Assembly: GCA_963840805.1 (NCBI GenBank) | Contig: CAWJAJ010000017.1 | Location: forward strand, 1 to 64,000 | Source: CADEEN01 sp963840805 | GTDB taxonomy: Bacteria > Pseudomonadota > Gammaproteobacteria > Burkholderiales > Burkholderiaceae_C | Length of the DNA stretch: 64,000 nt | Direction of reading: 5' to 3' | Shown: piece by piece, positions 17,807 through 26,828 of the stretch | Layout of the letters: every line of letters begins with the position of its first letter | Position numbering within the stretch: position 1 is the first letter of the stretch | Program-made: the position numbers and the translations under genes | Notes under the pieces: generated by a model | Seen by the model: the letters and a program-made list of their open reading frames with translations, nothing else | Told to the model about the DNA's origin: nothing | Database searches by the model: none

Positions 17807-18888
17807 GGCGCGAGCTGGCGCAGGCGTTGCAGGAAGGCGCGCACCGACGGCGCGAACAGCGCGTGTTCGGCGACCCAGGCGCGGTTCTGTGCCGCGATGT
17901 CGTCGGCGCGCGCCTGCAGCCGATCGAGCTCGGTGATGTCGGCCAGCGTGCCGTCGGCGAGCACCAGGCCGTTGCGGCCGCTCTCGACCAGTTCGCGGTT
18001 GGCCGGCAAGTCCGACAGCAGCGGGATGCAGCCGTGCGCCATCGCTTCCAGCACCGACACCGACACCGAATCGCTCGTCGGCAGGCTCAAGTACCACTGC
18101 GCACGGTCGTACCAATGGGCCTGGGCTTCGGCGCCGAGGCGGCCCGCGAAGTGCACCGCCTCGGCCAAGCCGAGCGCACGTGCATCGCGCTCCAGCGCCG
18201 CCCGCAGCGTGCCGTCGTTGGCCACCACCATTCGCGCGTCGGGCCACTCGGCATGGATGGCGGCAAAAAACGCGATCACGCGCTCCGGGGCATACAGGGG
18301 CTCGAGGCCCCGGTTGGCAAAGAAGAGGTGCCGGTCCTTCACGGTCGAGGCCGCAGGCATGGCCTCGAGGCCGAACGGAAACGTCATCACCTCGCGCGCG
18401 CCGAGCGCCAACATGCGCTCGGCCATGTGGCGCGAATCGCTGGTGGTCAGTGCGCAGGCCGCCAACACCCGGCGCGTCAGCGCCCGCAGCAAGGCACTTC
18501 GCTCGGGCGCCTGCAGGATGTCCGAGCCCCAGGCCGAGCCCACCAGCGGCGCACGCACGCCGAACAGGCGCTGCGCCAGCCAGGCCAGCGTGCCGTGCGA
18601 GGTGAGGTAGTGGGCATGGATCCAGCCCGGCTGGACCTGCTTGAGCCAGCGCGCGAAGCGCGGCAGCTGGCGCAGCAGGGCCGCATTGCCGCCCTCGAAC
18701 GCCGGCCGGGTGTCGAGCGCGAGACGGCGCGACGGCGGCACCAGGGCATCGAAGCCGGGCGCGAAGCCGCGGCTCGATGCGGCCCACAACTCGAAGCCGT
18801 CGAACACCGCACCGCCCTCGACGGCCAGCGCACGCGCCCACTTCAACAGGTGCGGGCTTTCGCCGTCGCCCCAGAGCACGTACCTCAC
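17803..18888 (-). CDS. Glycosyltransferase family 4
   Basis: A 361-residue GT-B enzyme in an intact frame starting at a GTG at 18888 (GTGA overlap with the acetyltransferase stop). Features are the acceptor-side HAHYLTSHGTLAW, a central FANRGLEPLYAPERV, and the donor-site SDSVSVSVLEAMAHGCIPL, in which E-A-M-A-H-G is the family 4 pattern. It belongs to the coupled operon and presumably adds one of the internal sugars. An in-frame reading upstream to 19608 belongs to the acetyltransferase in a shifted frame and is not part of this protein. Confidence 0.82.
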   Translation of the reverse strand: MRYVLWGDGESPHLLKWARALAVEGGAVFDGFELWAASSRGFAPGFDALVPPSRRLALDTRPAFEGGNAALLRQLPRFARWLKQVQPGWIHAHYLTSHGTLAWLAQRLFGVRAPLVGSAWGSDILQAPERSALLRALTRRVLAACALTTSDSRHMAERMLALGAREVMTFPFGLEAMPAASTVKDRHLFFANRGLEPLYAPERVIAFFAAIHAEWPDARMVVANDGTLRAALERDARALGLAEAVHFAGRLGAEAQAHWYDRAQWYLSLPTSDSVSVSVLEAMAHGCIPLLSDLPANRELVESGRNGLVLADGTLADITELDRLQARADDIAAQNRAWVAEHALFAPSVRAFLQRLRQLAP

Positions 18889-19472
18889 GGCAACTGCGCC
18901 CACGCATCGTAATGCGCCCGCAGTTCGGGGTGACGGGCGAGCCAGCTTCTCGTCGCCGCGGCGCGAGTCGCCGACCACCCGCGCCGGGCGGCCTTCGAGC
19001 ACGGCGAAGTCGGGGAACTCACCGCGCACGAAGCTGCCGGCGCAGACGATGGTGCCGCGGCCGAGGCGGGTGTTGGCCTCGATCAGCGAGTGCGGGCCGA
19101 TGAAGCTCCAGGCGCCGACGTGCACCGGCCCGCCGATCCAGCCCGGCCGCACCATCGCGTGTCCGCTGGCCGCTCGACGAAGCGCCGACCGAGCAACCGC
19201 ATCGCGCGATGCGAGCTGTGGGTGACGATGCTGACGTGGCTGGTGACCTGCACGCCCTCCTCCAGCGTGACGCCGCCGCTGGCCTCGATGAAATTGAACG
19301 GGCCGATGAAGACATGGTCGCCGAGCGTGAGGCGCTCTTCGTGCTCGATGCAGGCTGCCGGCGAGATGCGCGTGTGCGGCCGATGCGATCCCTGCGAGCG
19401 CTCGCCGAACACGATGCGGTAGAGCAGCGCGCGCACGACGCGCCGACGCAGGCGGTTGAACCACGCGCGCAT
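18885..19472 (-). CDS. Left-handed beta-helix acetyltransferase (WcaF-like), frame broken
   Basis: About 195 residues starting at the ATG at 19472, which overlaps the flippase stop. Hexapeptide-repeat strands are clear: LTLGDHVFIGPFNFI, VTLEEGVQVTSHVSIV, then in another frame GAWSFIGPHSLIEANTRLGRGTIVCAGSFV and a terminal GRPARVVG loop. The frame changes near 19150 and again near 18950; after the second change the tail reads WLARHPELRAHYDAWAQLP and stops at 18885. Such enzymes O- or N-acetylate sugars with acetyl-CoA. The consistent family signal across breaks argues for sequence errors. Confidence 0.72.
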
Positions 19473-20725
19473 CACGCCGCGGTCTCCGCAGCCCCGGTGC
19501 CCACCTTCGGCCAGGTGGCCAGGCGCCAGAAATACCAGCCGAAATACAGCGCCATCGCCAGCGACACCGCCCAGCCCGCGCCGCGCAAGCCATCCCAGGC
19601 GAGACCAACGGCGAGCGCGGCGAGGAACAGGGCCTGCCCGAGCAGCGCCAGCTTCAGGGCCCAGGCCTGCGCGTGCCAGGCCATCGTCACCACCGCCAGC
19701 GGCGAGGCAACGAAGTGCAGGCCGATGTAGAGCGCCAGCGCACGCGCCAGTTCGCCGGCATCGCGCCACGCGACGCCGAAGGCCCACTCGAAAGCCCAGG
19801 GCGCGAAGGCCCACAACAGCAGCACCAGCGGTGCGGCCAGCGCAGCCAAGGCCACCATGACACGGCGCACGTCGCGCCGCCCGGCGGCGATGCCTTGCGC
19901 CGCCAAGCGCGGGTACAGCGCCTGCGACACTGCGCCGCCGACCAGCGTGGCCGGGGCCTTCAGGTAGCGCATCACGAGGCCCCAGAAGCCTGCCGCGGCC
20001 ACGCCCTGCGACGAAGCCACCAGCGCCAGCGCCAGCGTGTCGAGCAGCGTGCCGGCAAACGCATGCGGCGTGTTGAGCAGTGGAAAGTCGCGGTACCGGC
20101 GCGCGACAGCCATCAGGTGCTCGCGCGGCACGCGCCACCAGCCGGCCAGGCGAAGGCGCAGCAGCGCGACGGCGGCCAGCGCGGCCACCAGCGGTGCGGC
20201 GATCAAGCCGGTGACGCCCGCGTGCGCCAATCCGGCCACGCCCTGCGCGAGCGCGCCGCCGCCGTGCTGCACGACGCGCGCCGCCGCGACCGCGCGAAAG
20301 CGCTGTGCGCGCGTGGCCGCCAGCGTGGCCAACGACACGGCGCCCAGCGCCGCCACGGCCAGCGGCAACCACAGCGGCCACCATGCCTGGATCGCCCAGG
20401 CCCACACCGCACCGGCCAGCGCCGCGACGCCGGTGGATGCGGCGAGCAACCAAAGTGCCAGCGCACGCAAGGCGTCGGCCTCGTTCTCGTCTGCGGCCAG
20501 CGGCAATGCAAACTCGTAGCGCGCACAGGCCACCACGGCGAACATCGCCGCCACCGCCGCGAAGAGGTGATAGACGCCGAACTCGGCCGGCGTGTACAGG
20601 CGCGTCAGCCACGGGCCGAGCAGCAGCGGCAGTGCTTGCGCCAGGGCGCCGCCGGCCAGCAGCGTCAGCGTGGCACGCAGCAGGCCGCGGTGCGGCGCGG
20701 CGGCGGCGCGGTCGGCGAGGGTCAT
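19472..20725 (-). CDS. Polysaccharide flippase (Wzx-like, MOP superfamily)
   Basis: A 417-residue polytopic membrane protein with about twelve predicted helices and few charged residues outside short loops. LLRATLTLLAGGALAQALPL and LLGPWLTRLYTPAEFGVYHL at the N-terminus match the start of Wzx/lipopolysaccharide flippases. It should move the undecaprenyl-linked repeat unit to the periplasm for polymerisation by the candidate Wzy at 2.85-4.17 kb. The ATG overlaps the aminotransferase stop (ATGA). The frame is unbroken. Confidence 0.85.
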   Translation of the reverse strand: MTLADRAAAAPHRGLLRATLTLLAGGALAQALPLLLGPWLTRLYTPAEFGVYHLFAAVAAMFAVVACARYEFALPLAADENEADALRALALWLLAASTGVAALAGAVWAWAIQAWWPLWLPLAVAALGAVSLATLAATRAQRFRAVAAARVVQHGGGALAQGVAGLAHAGVTGLIAAPLVAALAAVALLRLRLAGWWRVPREHLMAVARRYRDFPLLNTPHAFAGTLLDTLALALVASSQGVAAAGFWGLVMRYLKAPATLVGGAVSQALYPRLAAQGIAAGRRDVRRVMVALAALAAPLVLLLWAFAPWAFEWAFGVAWRDAGELARALALYIGLHFVASPLAVVTMAWHAQAWALKLALLGQALFLAALAVGLAWDGLRGAGWAVSLAMALYFGWYFWRLATWPKVGTGAAETAA

Positions 20726-21823
20726 GCCTGCAGCGCTGCGCGCAGCGCGGCAACCACGCGGTCCTGGTCGGCCTCGCTGAGGTCGGCGCTCATCGGCAGG
20801 CTGAGCACCTGCTGCGCCGCTGCGATGCTCGCCGGGCAGCACTCGGGGCAACAGTACGCCGCATAGGCCGGCTGATGATGCAGCGGCAGCGGGTAGTGCA
20901 CGGCGGTCGGGACGCCGCGGTCCTTCAACGCGGCCTGCACGGCGTCGCGGCCGGTCTCGATGAACACCGTGTACTGGCCCCACACGCAGTCGCGGTCGGG
21001 GCGCACGGCCAGCGTGCGCAGCCCGGCCAGGCCCTGCAGCCGCTGCGTGTAGCGCGCACCGAGTGCACGGCGACGCTCGAGTTCCCAGTCGAAGCGCGGC
21101 AGCTTGGCCAGCAGCACCGCGGCCTGCAGCGTGTCCAGACGGCCGCCGACGCCGACCGCGTGTGGCGGTAGCGGGCGCTCTGGCCGTGCACGCGGATCTC
21201 GCGCGCGGCCTGGGCCAGCGCCGTCGTCGTCGGTGAACAGCGCGCCACCGTCGCCGTAGCAGCCGAGCGGCTTGCTCGGGAAGAAGCTGGTGGCGCCGAA
21301 GGTCGACAGTGCGGTGCTGCGGCGGCCCCGGTAGCTGGCGCCGAAGCTCTGCGCCGCGTCTTCGATCACCGCCATGCCGTGGCGCGCGGCGATGGCGTTG
21401 ATCGCGTCCATGTCGGCGCACTGGCCGTACAGGCTGACCGGCATGATGGCCCGCGTGCGCGGCGTGATCTTCGCCTCGATCCGCGCGCAGTCGATGTTCG
21501 CGGTGTCGGCCTCGATGTCGACGAACACCGGCGTGCCGCCGGCCAGCACGATCGTCTCGGCCGTGGCGGCGAAGGTGAACGGGCGTGGTGATGACCTCGT
21601 CGCCGGGCTTCAGGCCGATCGCCATCAGCGCGATCAGCAGCGCCTCGGTGCCGCTGGCCACCGTGATGCAGTGCTTCGCACCGGTGAAGGCGGCGAGCGC
21701 GGCTTCGAGCTCGGCCACTTCGGGGCCCATGATGTACTGGCCATGGTCGAGCACGCGCTGGATGCGCGCGTCGATGTCGGGCTTCAGCGCCGCGTATTGG
21801 GCCTTCAGGTCGGTGAATTGCAT
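20722..21823 (-). CDS. wbpE: UDP-2-acetamido-3-amino-uronate aminotransferase (WbpE-like), frame broken
   Basis: A DegT-family PLP enzyme next to wbpB and wbpD homologues. It aminates the C3-keto intermediate with glutamate. Readable parts are MQFTDLKAQYAALKPDIDAR at the start, VASGTEALLIALMAIGLKPG, VIEDAAQSFGA, and the lysine in TSFFPSKPLGCYGDGGA. Breaks are visible near 21587 (ITTP then shifted FTFAATAETIVLAGG) and as a compensating pair near 21235 and 21160. The ATG at 21823 is preferred over a GTG at 21832. Corrected length is about 367 residues, normal for WbpE. Confidence 0.8.
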
Positions 21824-21835
21824 GGTCGCCACAGG

Positions 21836-22402
21836 TCAGCGTATCGCCCTCGAGTCGGTAGCGCTCGCCGGTGGCCGGGCACAGCGCCTCGGCCGCTGCC
21901 AGTGGCCGGCAGCGCGAGCCGCTCGCCGTGCTGGCTCATCCAGCCGATGCGCCGCGCCGGCACGCCGACCACCAGCGCGAAGTCGGGCACGTCGGCCGTG
22001 ACCACCGCCCCGGCGCCGACGAAGGCCTAGGCGCCGATGGTGTGGCCGCAGACCACGGTGCAGTTGGCGCCCAGCGTGGCGCCGCGCTCGGACCAGCGTG
22101 CGCCGGTATTCGCCCTTGCGCGGCACCGCGGCGCGCGGATTGACCACGTTGGTGAAGACCATGCTCGGGCCGCAGAACACATCGTCTTCGAGCGTCACCG
22201 CGTCGTAGACCGAGACGTTGTTCTGGATGCGCACGTTGTTGCCGATGACGACGTCGTTGCCGACGAACACGCCCTGGCCGAGCGAACAATCGGTGCCGAT
22301 GCGTGCGCCCGCACAGACGTGCGCGAAGTGCCACACCTTGGTGCCGTCGCCGAGTTGCGCGCCCTCGTCGACGACGGCGCTGTCGTGCTGCCAGAACGCC
22401 AT
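21836..22402 (-). CDS. wbpD: UDP-2-acetamido-3-amino-uronate N-acetyltransferase (WbpD-like), frame broken
   Basis: A left-handed beta-helix acetyltransferase. The start MAFWQHDSAVVDEGAQLGDG and the hexapeptide series through VFVGNDVVIGNNVRIQNNVS are typical of WbpD, as is FTNVVNPRAAVPRK. A surplus C near 22096 shifts the frame; the family sequence resumes as ERGATLGANCTVVCGHTIGA, meets an in-frame TAG at 22027-22029 where homologues have Trp, and continues AFVGAGAVVTADVPDFALV. A further shift near 21905 leads into a CPATGERYRLEG tail. The true stop is not resolved. It is coupled to wbpB two bases upstream. Confidence 0.78.
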   Translation of the reverse strand: MAFWQHDSAVVDEGAQLGDGTKVWHFAHVCAGARIGTDCSLGQGVFVGNDVVIGNNVRIQNNVSVYDAVTLEDDVFCGPSMVFTNVVNPRAAVPRKGEYRRTLVRARRHAGRQLHRGLRPHHRRLGLRRRRGGGHGRRARLRAGGRRAGAAHRLDEPARRAARAAGHWQRPRRCARPPASATDSRAIR

Positions 22403-22404
22403 GC

Positions 22405-23466
22405 TCAGAACACCAGCGGCAGGCCGACACGCACGCCGTCGCGGGCGCTGCGGTACGCGGCGATCACCACTTCGAGCGAACGCAGGCCCTCGTAACCGTC
22501 GACCTCGGCATGGGCCTCGCCGCGCAGCGTGTCGATGACGTTGGCGTAGTACAGCGGGTGGCCGTAACCGTAGACCGACGGCGTCGCGTAGCTGGCGCTC
22601 TGCACCGCCTCGTCCTCGGGCCGCGCCTCATCGAACTGCCAATGCTGGATCTCGTTCACGGCCACGCCACCGATGCGCACCGTGCCGCGTTCGCCGAGGA
22701 TCGTGATGCTGCCCTCGAAGTTCCTGCCGTGCGTGAGCATCGTGACGTTGATCGACGCCAGCCCGCCCGAGCGCAGGCGCAGGCTCATCACGCCGGTGTC
22801 CTCGGCCTCGATGTCGCGCGCCAGCGTGGCGGTATAGGCATGCACGTTGTCGACCGGGCCGACCAGCCAGTCGACCATGTCGACGTAATGGCTGGCCTGG
22901 TTCATGAAGGCACCGCCGTCGAGATCCCAGCGGCCGCGCCAGCGCGCCTCGTCGTAGTAGCTCTGCGGACGCGTCCAGAAGACGTTGACGTTGACCATGG
23001 CGATGCGGCCGAAGCGCCCGCCGTCCACCGCCTGCTTGAGCAGCTGCATCGTGGCGTTGAGCCGGTTCTGCTTGACGACGAACAGCTTGACGCGGGCGTC
23101 GCGGCAGGCCCGCACCATCGCCATGCCCTCGTCCCACTTGGTGGCCATGGGCTTTTCGCTCAGCACATGGCGGCCGGACTGTGCGACCTCGATCGCCTGT
23201 TGCGGGTGCAGGCCGCTCGGCGTGGCCAGCGTGACGATGTCGGCATCGCTCGCCGGCCAGCAGCTCGGTGAGCGAGGCGAAGGCGCGCGCGCCGGTGCGC
23301 GCCACCGCCGCGGCCAGGCCTCGGGGCGGTTGTCGCACACCGCCACCAGCTCGGCGCGATCGGCATGGCGGGCCAGCGCGTCGATGTGGTTGGCGCTGAT
23401 GCGGCCGCAACCGACCAGCGCGAAACGCAGCTTGCGATCGAGGATGGGGAAGCGCACGTCGGGCAC
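22405..23466 (-). CDS. wbpB: UDP-N-acetylglucosaminuronate 3-dehydrogenase (WbpB-like)
   Basis: A 353-residue Gfo/Idh/MocA oxidoreductase starting at GTG. The NAD-binding loop is ALVGCGRISANHIDAL near residues 16-31, the family EKP motif appears as LSEKPMA, and GGAFMNQASHYVDMVDWLVG supplies the catalytic His region. It oxidises C3 of the uronic acid for amination by WbpE. A pair of compensating indels garbles about 25 residues between roughly 23320 and 23250; the neighbouring frame there reads AAAVARTGARAFASLTELLAG, as expected. It is the first gene of the operon and is divergent from lysS. Confidence 0.85.
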   Translation of the reverse strand: MPDVRFPILDRKLRFALVGCGRISANHIDALARHADRAELVAVCDNRPEAWPRRWRAPARAPSPRSPSCWPASDADIVTLATPSGLHPQQAIEVAQSGRHVLSEKPMATKWDEGMAMVRACRDARVKLFVVKQNRLNATMQLLKQAVDGGRFGRIAMVNVNVFWTRPQSYYDEARWRGRWDLDGGAFMNQASHYVDMVDWLVGPVDNVHAYTATLARDIEAEDTGVMSLRLRSGGLASINVTMLTHGRNFEGSITILGERGTVRIGGVAVNEIQHWQFDEARPEDEAVQSASYATPSVYGYGHPLYYANVIDTLRGEAHAEVDGYEGLRSLEVVIAAYRSARDGVRVGLPLVF

Positions 23467-23563
23467 GTCGGCAAACCGCCTGGGCGGCAGTGCAAGGGAG
23501 GCGGGATTTTAACGGCGCGCCCCGGCGTGCGCCTAAAATTGCAGCAAATTCAATGAGTTGCCG
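23467..23563 (+). promoter_or_regulatory. Divergent promoter region of wbpB and lysS
   Basis: The 97-base gap between wbpB (minus) and lysS (plus) must contain both promoters. TAAAAT at 23534-23539 is a plausible -10 for lysS in this GC-rich stretch; the best -35 candidates upstream are weak. No operator is recognisable. Confidence 0.35.
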
Positions 23564-25091
23564 ATGACCACCGCCACCCCGCCCGAGCCCGCGATCACCC
23601 CCGACGAGAACAAGCTGATCGCCGAACGGCGCGAGAAGCTGGCCGCGCTGCGGCACAGCGCGCGGCACGAGAAGCGGGCGGTGTTTCCGAACGACTTCAA
23701 GCCGACGCACCACGCCGCCGATCTTCAGCGGCGCCACGGCAATACGCCCAACGAAGAGCTGGAGCCGCAGGCAATCCGCGTCGCCGTGGCCGGCCGCCTG
23801 ATGCTGAAGCGGGTGATGGGCAAGGCCAGTTTCGGCACGCTGCAGGATGCCTCGGGCCGCCTGCAGTTGTTCGTCACGCGCGATGCGCTCGGCGATGCCG
23901 GCTACGAGGCCTTCAAGCACGGCGACCTGGGCGACATCCTCGGCGCCGAAGGCACGCTGTTTCGCACCAAGACCGGCGAGCTGTCGGTGCGCGTGACGGC
24001 GCTGCGCCTGCTGACCAAGAGCCTGCGCCCGCTGCCCGACAAGTTCCACGGCATGACCGACCAGGAGCAGAAGTACCGCCAGCGCTATGTCGACCTGATG
24101 ACCGACGAGGCGGCGCGCGCGCGCTTCGTGGCGCGCAGCAAGGCGGTGGCGTCGATCCGCAACTTCATGGTCGAGCACGGCTTCCTGGAGGTCGAGACGC
24201 CGATGCTGCACCCGATCCCGGGCGGCGCGAACGCCAAGCCGTTCGTCACGCACCACAATGCGCTGGATCAAGAAATGTTCCTGCGCATTGCGCCCAGAGT
24301 TGTATTTGAAGCGCTTGCTCGTCGGCGGTTTCGATCGCGTGTTCGAGATCAACCGCAGCTACCGCAACGAAGGCATCTCGGTGCGCCACAACCCCGAGTT
24401 CACGATGATGGAGTTCTATGCGGCGTACTGGAACCATCACGACTTGATGGACTTCACCGAGCACGTGCTGCGCCATGCGGCGCGCGCAGCCACCGGCAGC
24501 GCCAGCCTCAGCTACGCCGGCAAGGCCGTCGACCTGGACCAGCCGTTCGCGCGACTGTCGGTGCGCGACGCACTGGTCGCGCACGCGGGCTTGAGCGGCG
24601 CCGAGGCCGACGACGCGGCCGTGATCCACGGCCGGCTGAAGGCGCTGGGCGAAGAGCCGCCGGCACACTGGACGCTGCCCGAACTGCAGTTCGGCCTGTT
24701 CGAGGCCGCGGTCGAGGCCAAGCTGTGGCAACCGACCTTCATCATCGACTACCCGGTCGAGGTCAGCCCGCTGGCGCGCGCCTCCGACACCAACCCTGCC
24801 GTCACCGAGCGCTTCGAGTTGTTCATCACCGGGCGCGAGTTCGCGAATGGCTTCTCGGAGTTGAACGACGCCGAAGACCAGGCCGCGCGCTTTGCCGCTC
24901 AGGTGGCCCACAAGGAAGCCGGCGACGAAGAGGCGATGTACTACGACGCCGACTTCATCCGCGCACTCGAATACGGCATGCCGCCGGCCGGCGGCTGCGG
25001 CATCGGCATCGACCGCCTGATGATGCTGCTGACCGACAGCCCGAGCATCCGCGACGTGATCCTGTTTCCGGCGCTGCGGCAAGAGGCGTAG
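23564..25091 (+). CDS. lysS: Lysyl-tRNA synthetase, class II, one frame break
   Basis: Charges tRNA-Lys. The N-terminal OB-fold half (from the ATG at 23564) reads through FPNDF, GRLMLKRVMGKASFGTLQD and the class II motif 1 region FLEVETPML. After CGCATTGCG a run of three C where two are expected shifts the frame near 24292. The protein then continues as PELYLKRLLVGGFDRVFEI (motif 2 region), SYRNEGIS, NPEFTMMEFY and the motif 3 region GGCGIGIDRLMMLLTD. Corrected length is 508 residues, as normal. An essential enzyme broken by a single homopolymer base is strong evidence that many breaks in this sequence are artefacts. Confidence 0.92.
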
Positions 25092-25093
25092 CG

Positions 25094-25644
25094 ATGGCGG
25101 CGCGGCTGGACACGCTGGCCGCGATCGAAGCCGCGCTGTGGCGCGAACTCGGTGCCGCACCGCGCGACGCCGGCCACCCGTGGCGCACCCCGGTGCTGGC
25201 CACCACCGACGGCGAGATCGGCGATGCCCGCACGGTGGTGCTGCGCGAGGCCGATGCCGGCCGAGGCCGCCTGACGCTTCTTCAGCGACAACGCGGGCCG
25301 CCAAGGTGGCGCAACTGACGGCCCACCCGCTGGGCACGCTGGTGTTCTGGTCGGCCGCGCTCGGCTGGCAGTTGCGGCTGCGCGTGAAGCTGCAAGCCCT
25401 GACCGACGGCCTGGCGGTGTCTTCGCGCTGGGCGCAACTGAAGCTGTCGCCCGCGGCGCAGGACTACCTCAGCGCGCTGGCGCCGGGCAGTGCGCTCGAC
25501 AACGCGATCGGCGCGCGCGGCGAGCGGGCGCACTTCGCGCTGATCGTGGCCAGCGTCGCATCGATCGACTGGCTCGAGTTGCACGCCGACGGCCATCGCC
25601 GCGCCCGTTTTGCCGGCGGCGCCGCGAGTTGGTTACAAGCCTGA
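25094..25644 (+). CDS. Pyridoxamine 5'-phosphate oxidase-like FMN-binding protein, frame broken
   Basis: About 183 residues beginning two bases after the lysS stop. The first part has ALWRELGAAPRDAGHPWRTP and ARTVVLREAD; after two close indels near 25280 and 25305 it continues FFSDNRAAKVAQLTAHPLG, VFWSAALGWQLRLRVKLQ and a C-terminal WLELHADGHRRARF. This is the split-barrel flavin-binding layout of PNPOx-related proteins with a C-terminal WxEL dimer element. The substrate is not known for this subfamily. Probably co-transcribed with lysS. Confidence 0.75.
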
Positions 25645-25762
25645 GCGGCCGCGCGTTAAACAAGTCGCGTCACTTTCTTGCAGCCGGGACCGCGCCTGCC
25701 ACGCAATGCCGCTGCAGGCCGTGATGATGCGTGCGTTGATTTACGACGCGTCGAACGCCACC

Positions 25763-26041
25763 ATGCAAGAACAACCGCGCCACCCGATCTACGAACGCCT
25801 GATCGCCCCGGCCGAACCCTTTGCACGCCACGCGTTGCTGCACGACATGGACCTGCAACTCTCGCGTGTGCAGCGGCGTTGCCCCGGCCTGCACGCACGG
25901 GTGCGCAGCTTCGTCGACCGTGGTGTGCCCTACTTCGCGCCCGCCGACGCGCAATACCGCGATTGGGCGACCCGGGCCGCGGCGCTGTGGGACGAACTGC
26001 ACCGGCTGGCTGGCAACGCCAGCGAGCCCGCGCTGGCCTGA
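25763..26041 (+). CDS. Small hypothetical protein
   Basis: A 92-residue, His- and Arg-rich soluble protein starting at the ATG at 25763. I do not recognise a family. It contains LSRVQRRCPGLHARVRSF and the Trp-containing segment YRDWATRAAALWDELHRLAG, which looks helical. The frame is open further upstream to 25610 without convincing coding character. Codon use is like its neighbours (G/C at third positions), which supports it being real. It converges on dsbC, 37 bases away. Confidence 0.5.
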   Translation: MQEQPRHPIYERLIAPAEPFARHALLHDMDLQLSRVQRRCPGLHARVRSFVDRGVPYFAPADAQYRDWATRAAALWDELHRLAGNASEPALA

Positions 26042-26077
26042 CCGTCGAACGTCTGCCGCCGCGACGCGGCACCGGCG

Positions 26078-26806
26078 TCAGGACTTGCCGGGTTGCGCCG
26101 CCTCGGCGAGGCGCTTCTCGACCTCGGCCGCCGGCATCGCGCCGGGCACGCGCCGGCCGTCTTCGAACAGGATCGCCGGCGTGCCGTTGATGCGGTGCTT
26201 GCGGCCGAACGCACTGTTGCGCTCGACGGCCGCGATGTCGCAGGCCCCCATCACCTTGGGCGGCGCGACGCCGTCGATCATCCAGGCGCGCCAGGTCTTC
26301 ATTGCGTCCTTCGAGCACCAGATCGCGCGCGACTTGTCGTTCGAGTCCGGCCCGAGCACCGGGTACAGGAAGGTGTAGATGGTGACGTCCTTGACGGCCA
26401 GCAGGTCGCGCTCGAAGCGCTTGCAGTAGCCGCAGTTGGGATCGGCGAACACCGCCAGCTTGCGCGCACCGCTGCCCTGCTTGATGACCATCGCGTCCTT
26501 GAACGGCAGCTTGTCGAAGTCGATGGCTGTCAGCTTGTCCAGCCGCTGCTCGGTCAGGTTGACCTTGGCGCGGGTGTCGAACACCGTGCCCTGGATCACG
26601 TGGTTGCCCTGCTCGTCGGTGTAGAGCACTTCGTTGCCGATGCGCACTTCCCACAGCCCCGGAATCGGCGTCTTGGTGACTTCGTCGATCTTCGGGAAGT
26701 TGGGCAGGCGCTCGGCCAGGTTCTTGCGGATCACCGCTTCCTGCGCCGCAGCGGGCACGGCCAGCACGGCGGCCAAGGCCAGCAATGAGAGGGAGCGAGT
26801 CAGCAT
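26078..26806 (-). CDS. dsbC: Thiol:disulfide interchange protein DsbC
   Basis: Periplasmic disulfide isomerase, 242 residues. A signal peptide covers residues 1-22 (MLTRSLSLLALAAVLAVPAAAQ). A small N-terminal dimerisation domain follows, and the thioredoxin domain has the redox motif CGYC at 125-128 after FADPN. A second cysteine pair (IWCSKD, MGACD) is the structural disulfide of DsbC. The cis-proline loop reads GTPAILF. I use the ATG at 26806 and not the longer frame because it begins the signal peptide. It lies 22 bases after the UbiH-like gene and is probably co-transcribed. Confidence 0.93.
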   Translation of the reverse strand: MLTRSLSLLALAAVLAVPAAAQEAVIRKNLAERLPNFPKIDEVTKTPIPGLWEVRIGNEVLYTDEQGNHVIQGTVFDTRAKVNLTEQRLDKLTAIDFDKLPFKDAMVIKQGSGARKLAVFADPNCGYCKRFERDLLAVKDVTIYTFLYPVLGPDSNDKSRAIWCSKDAMKTWRAWMIDGVAPPKVMGACDIAAVERNSAFGRKHRINGTPAILFEDGRRVPGAMPAAEVEKRLAEAAQPGKS

Positions 26807-26828
26807 CGAGGTATTCCGAAAACAGCCA

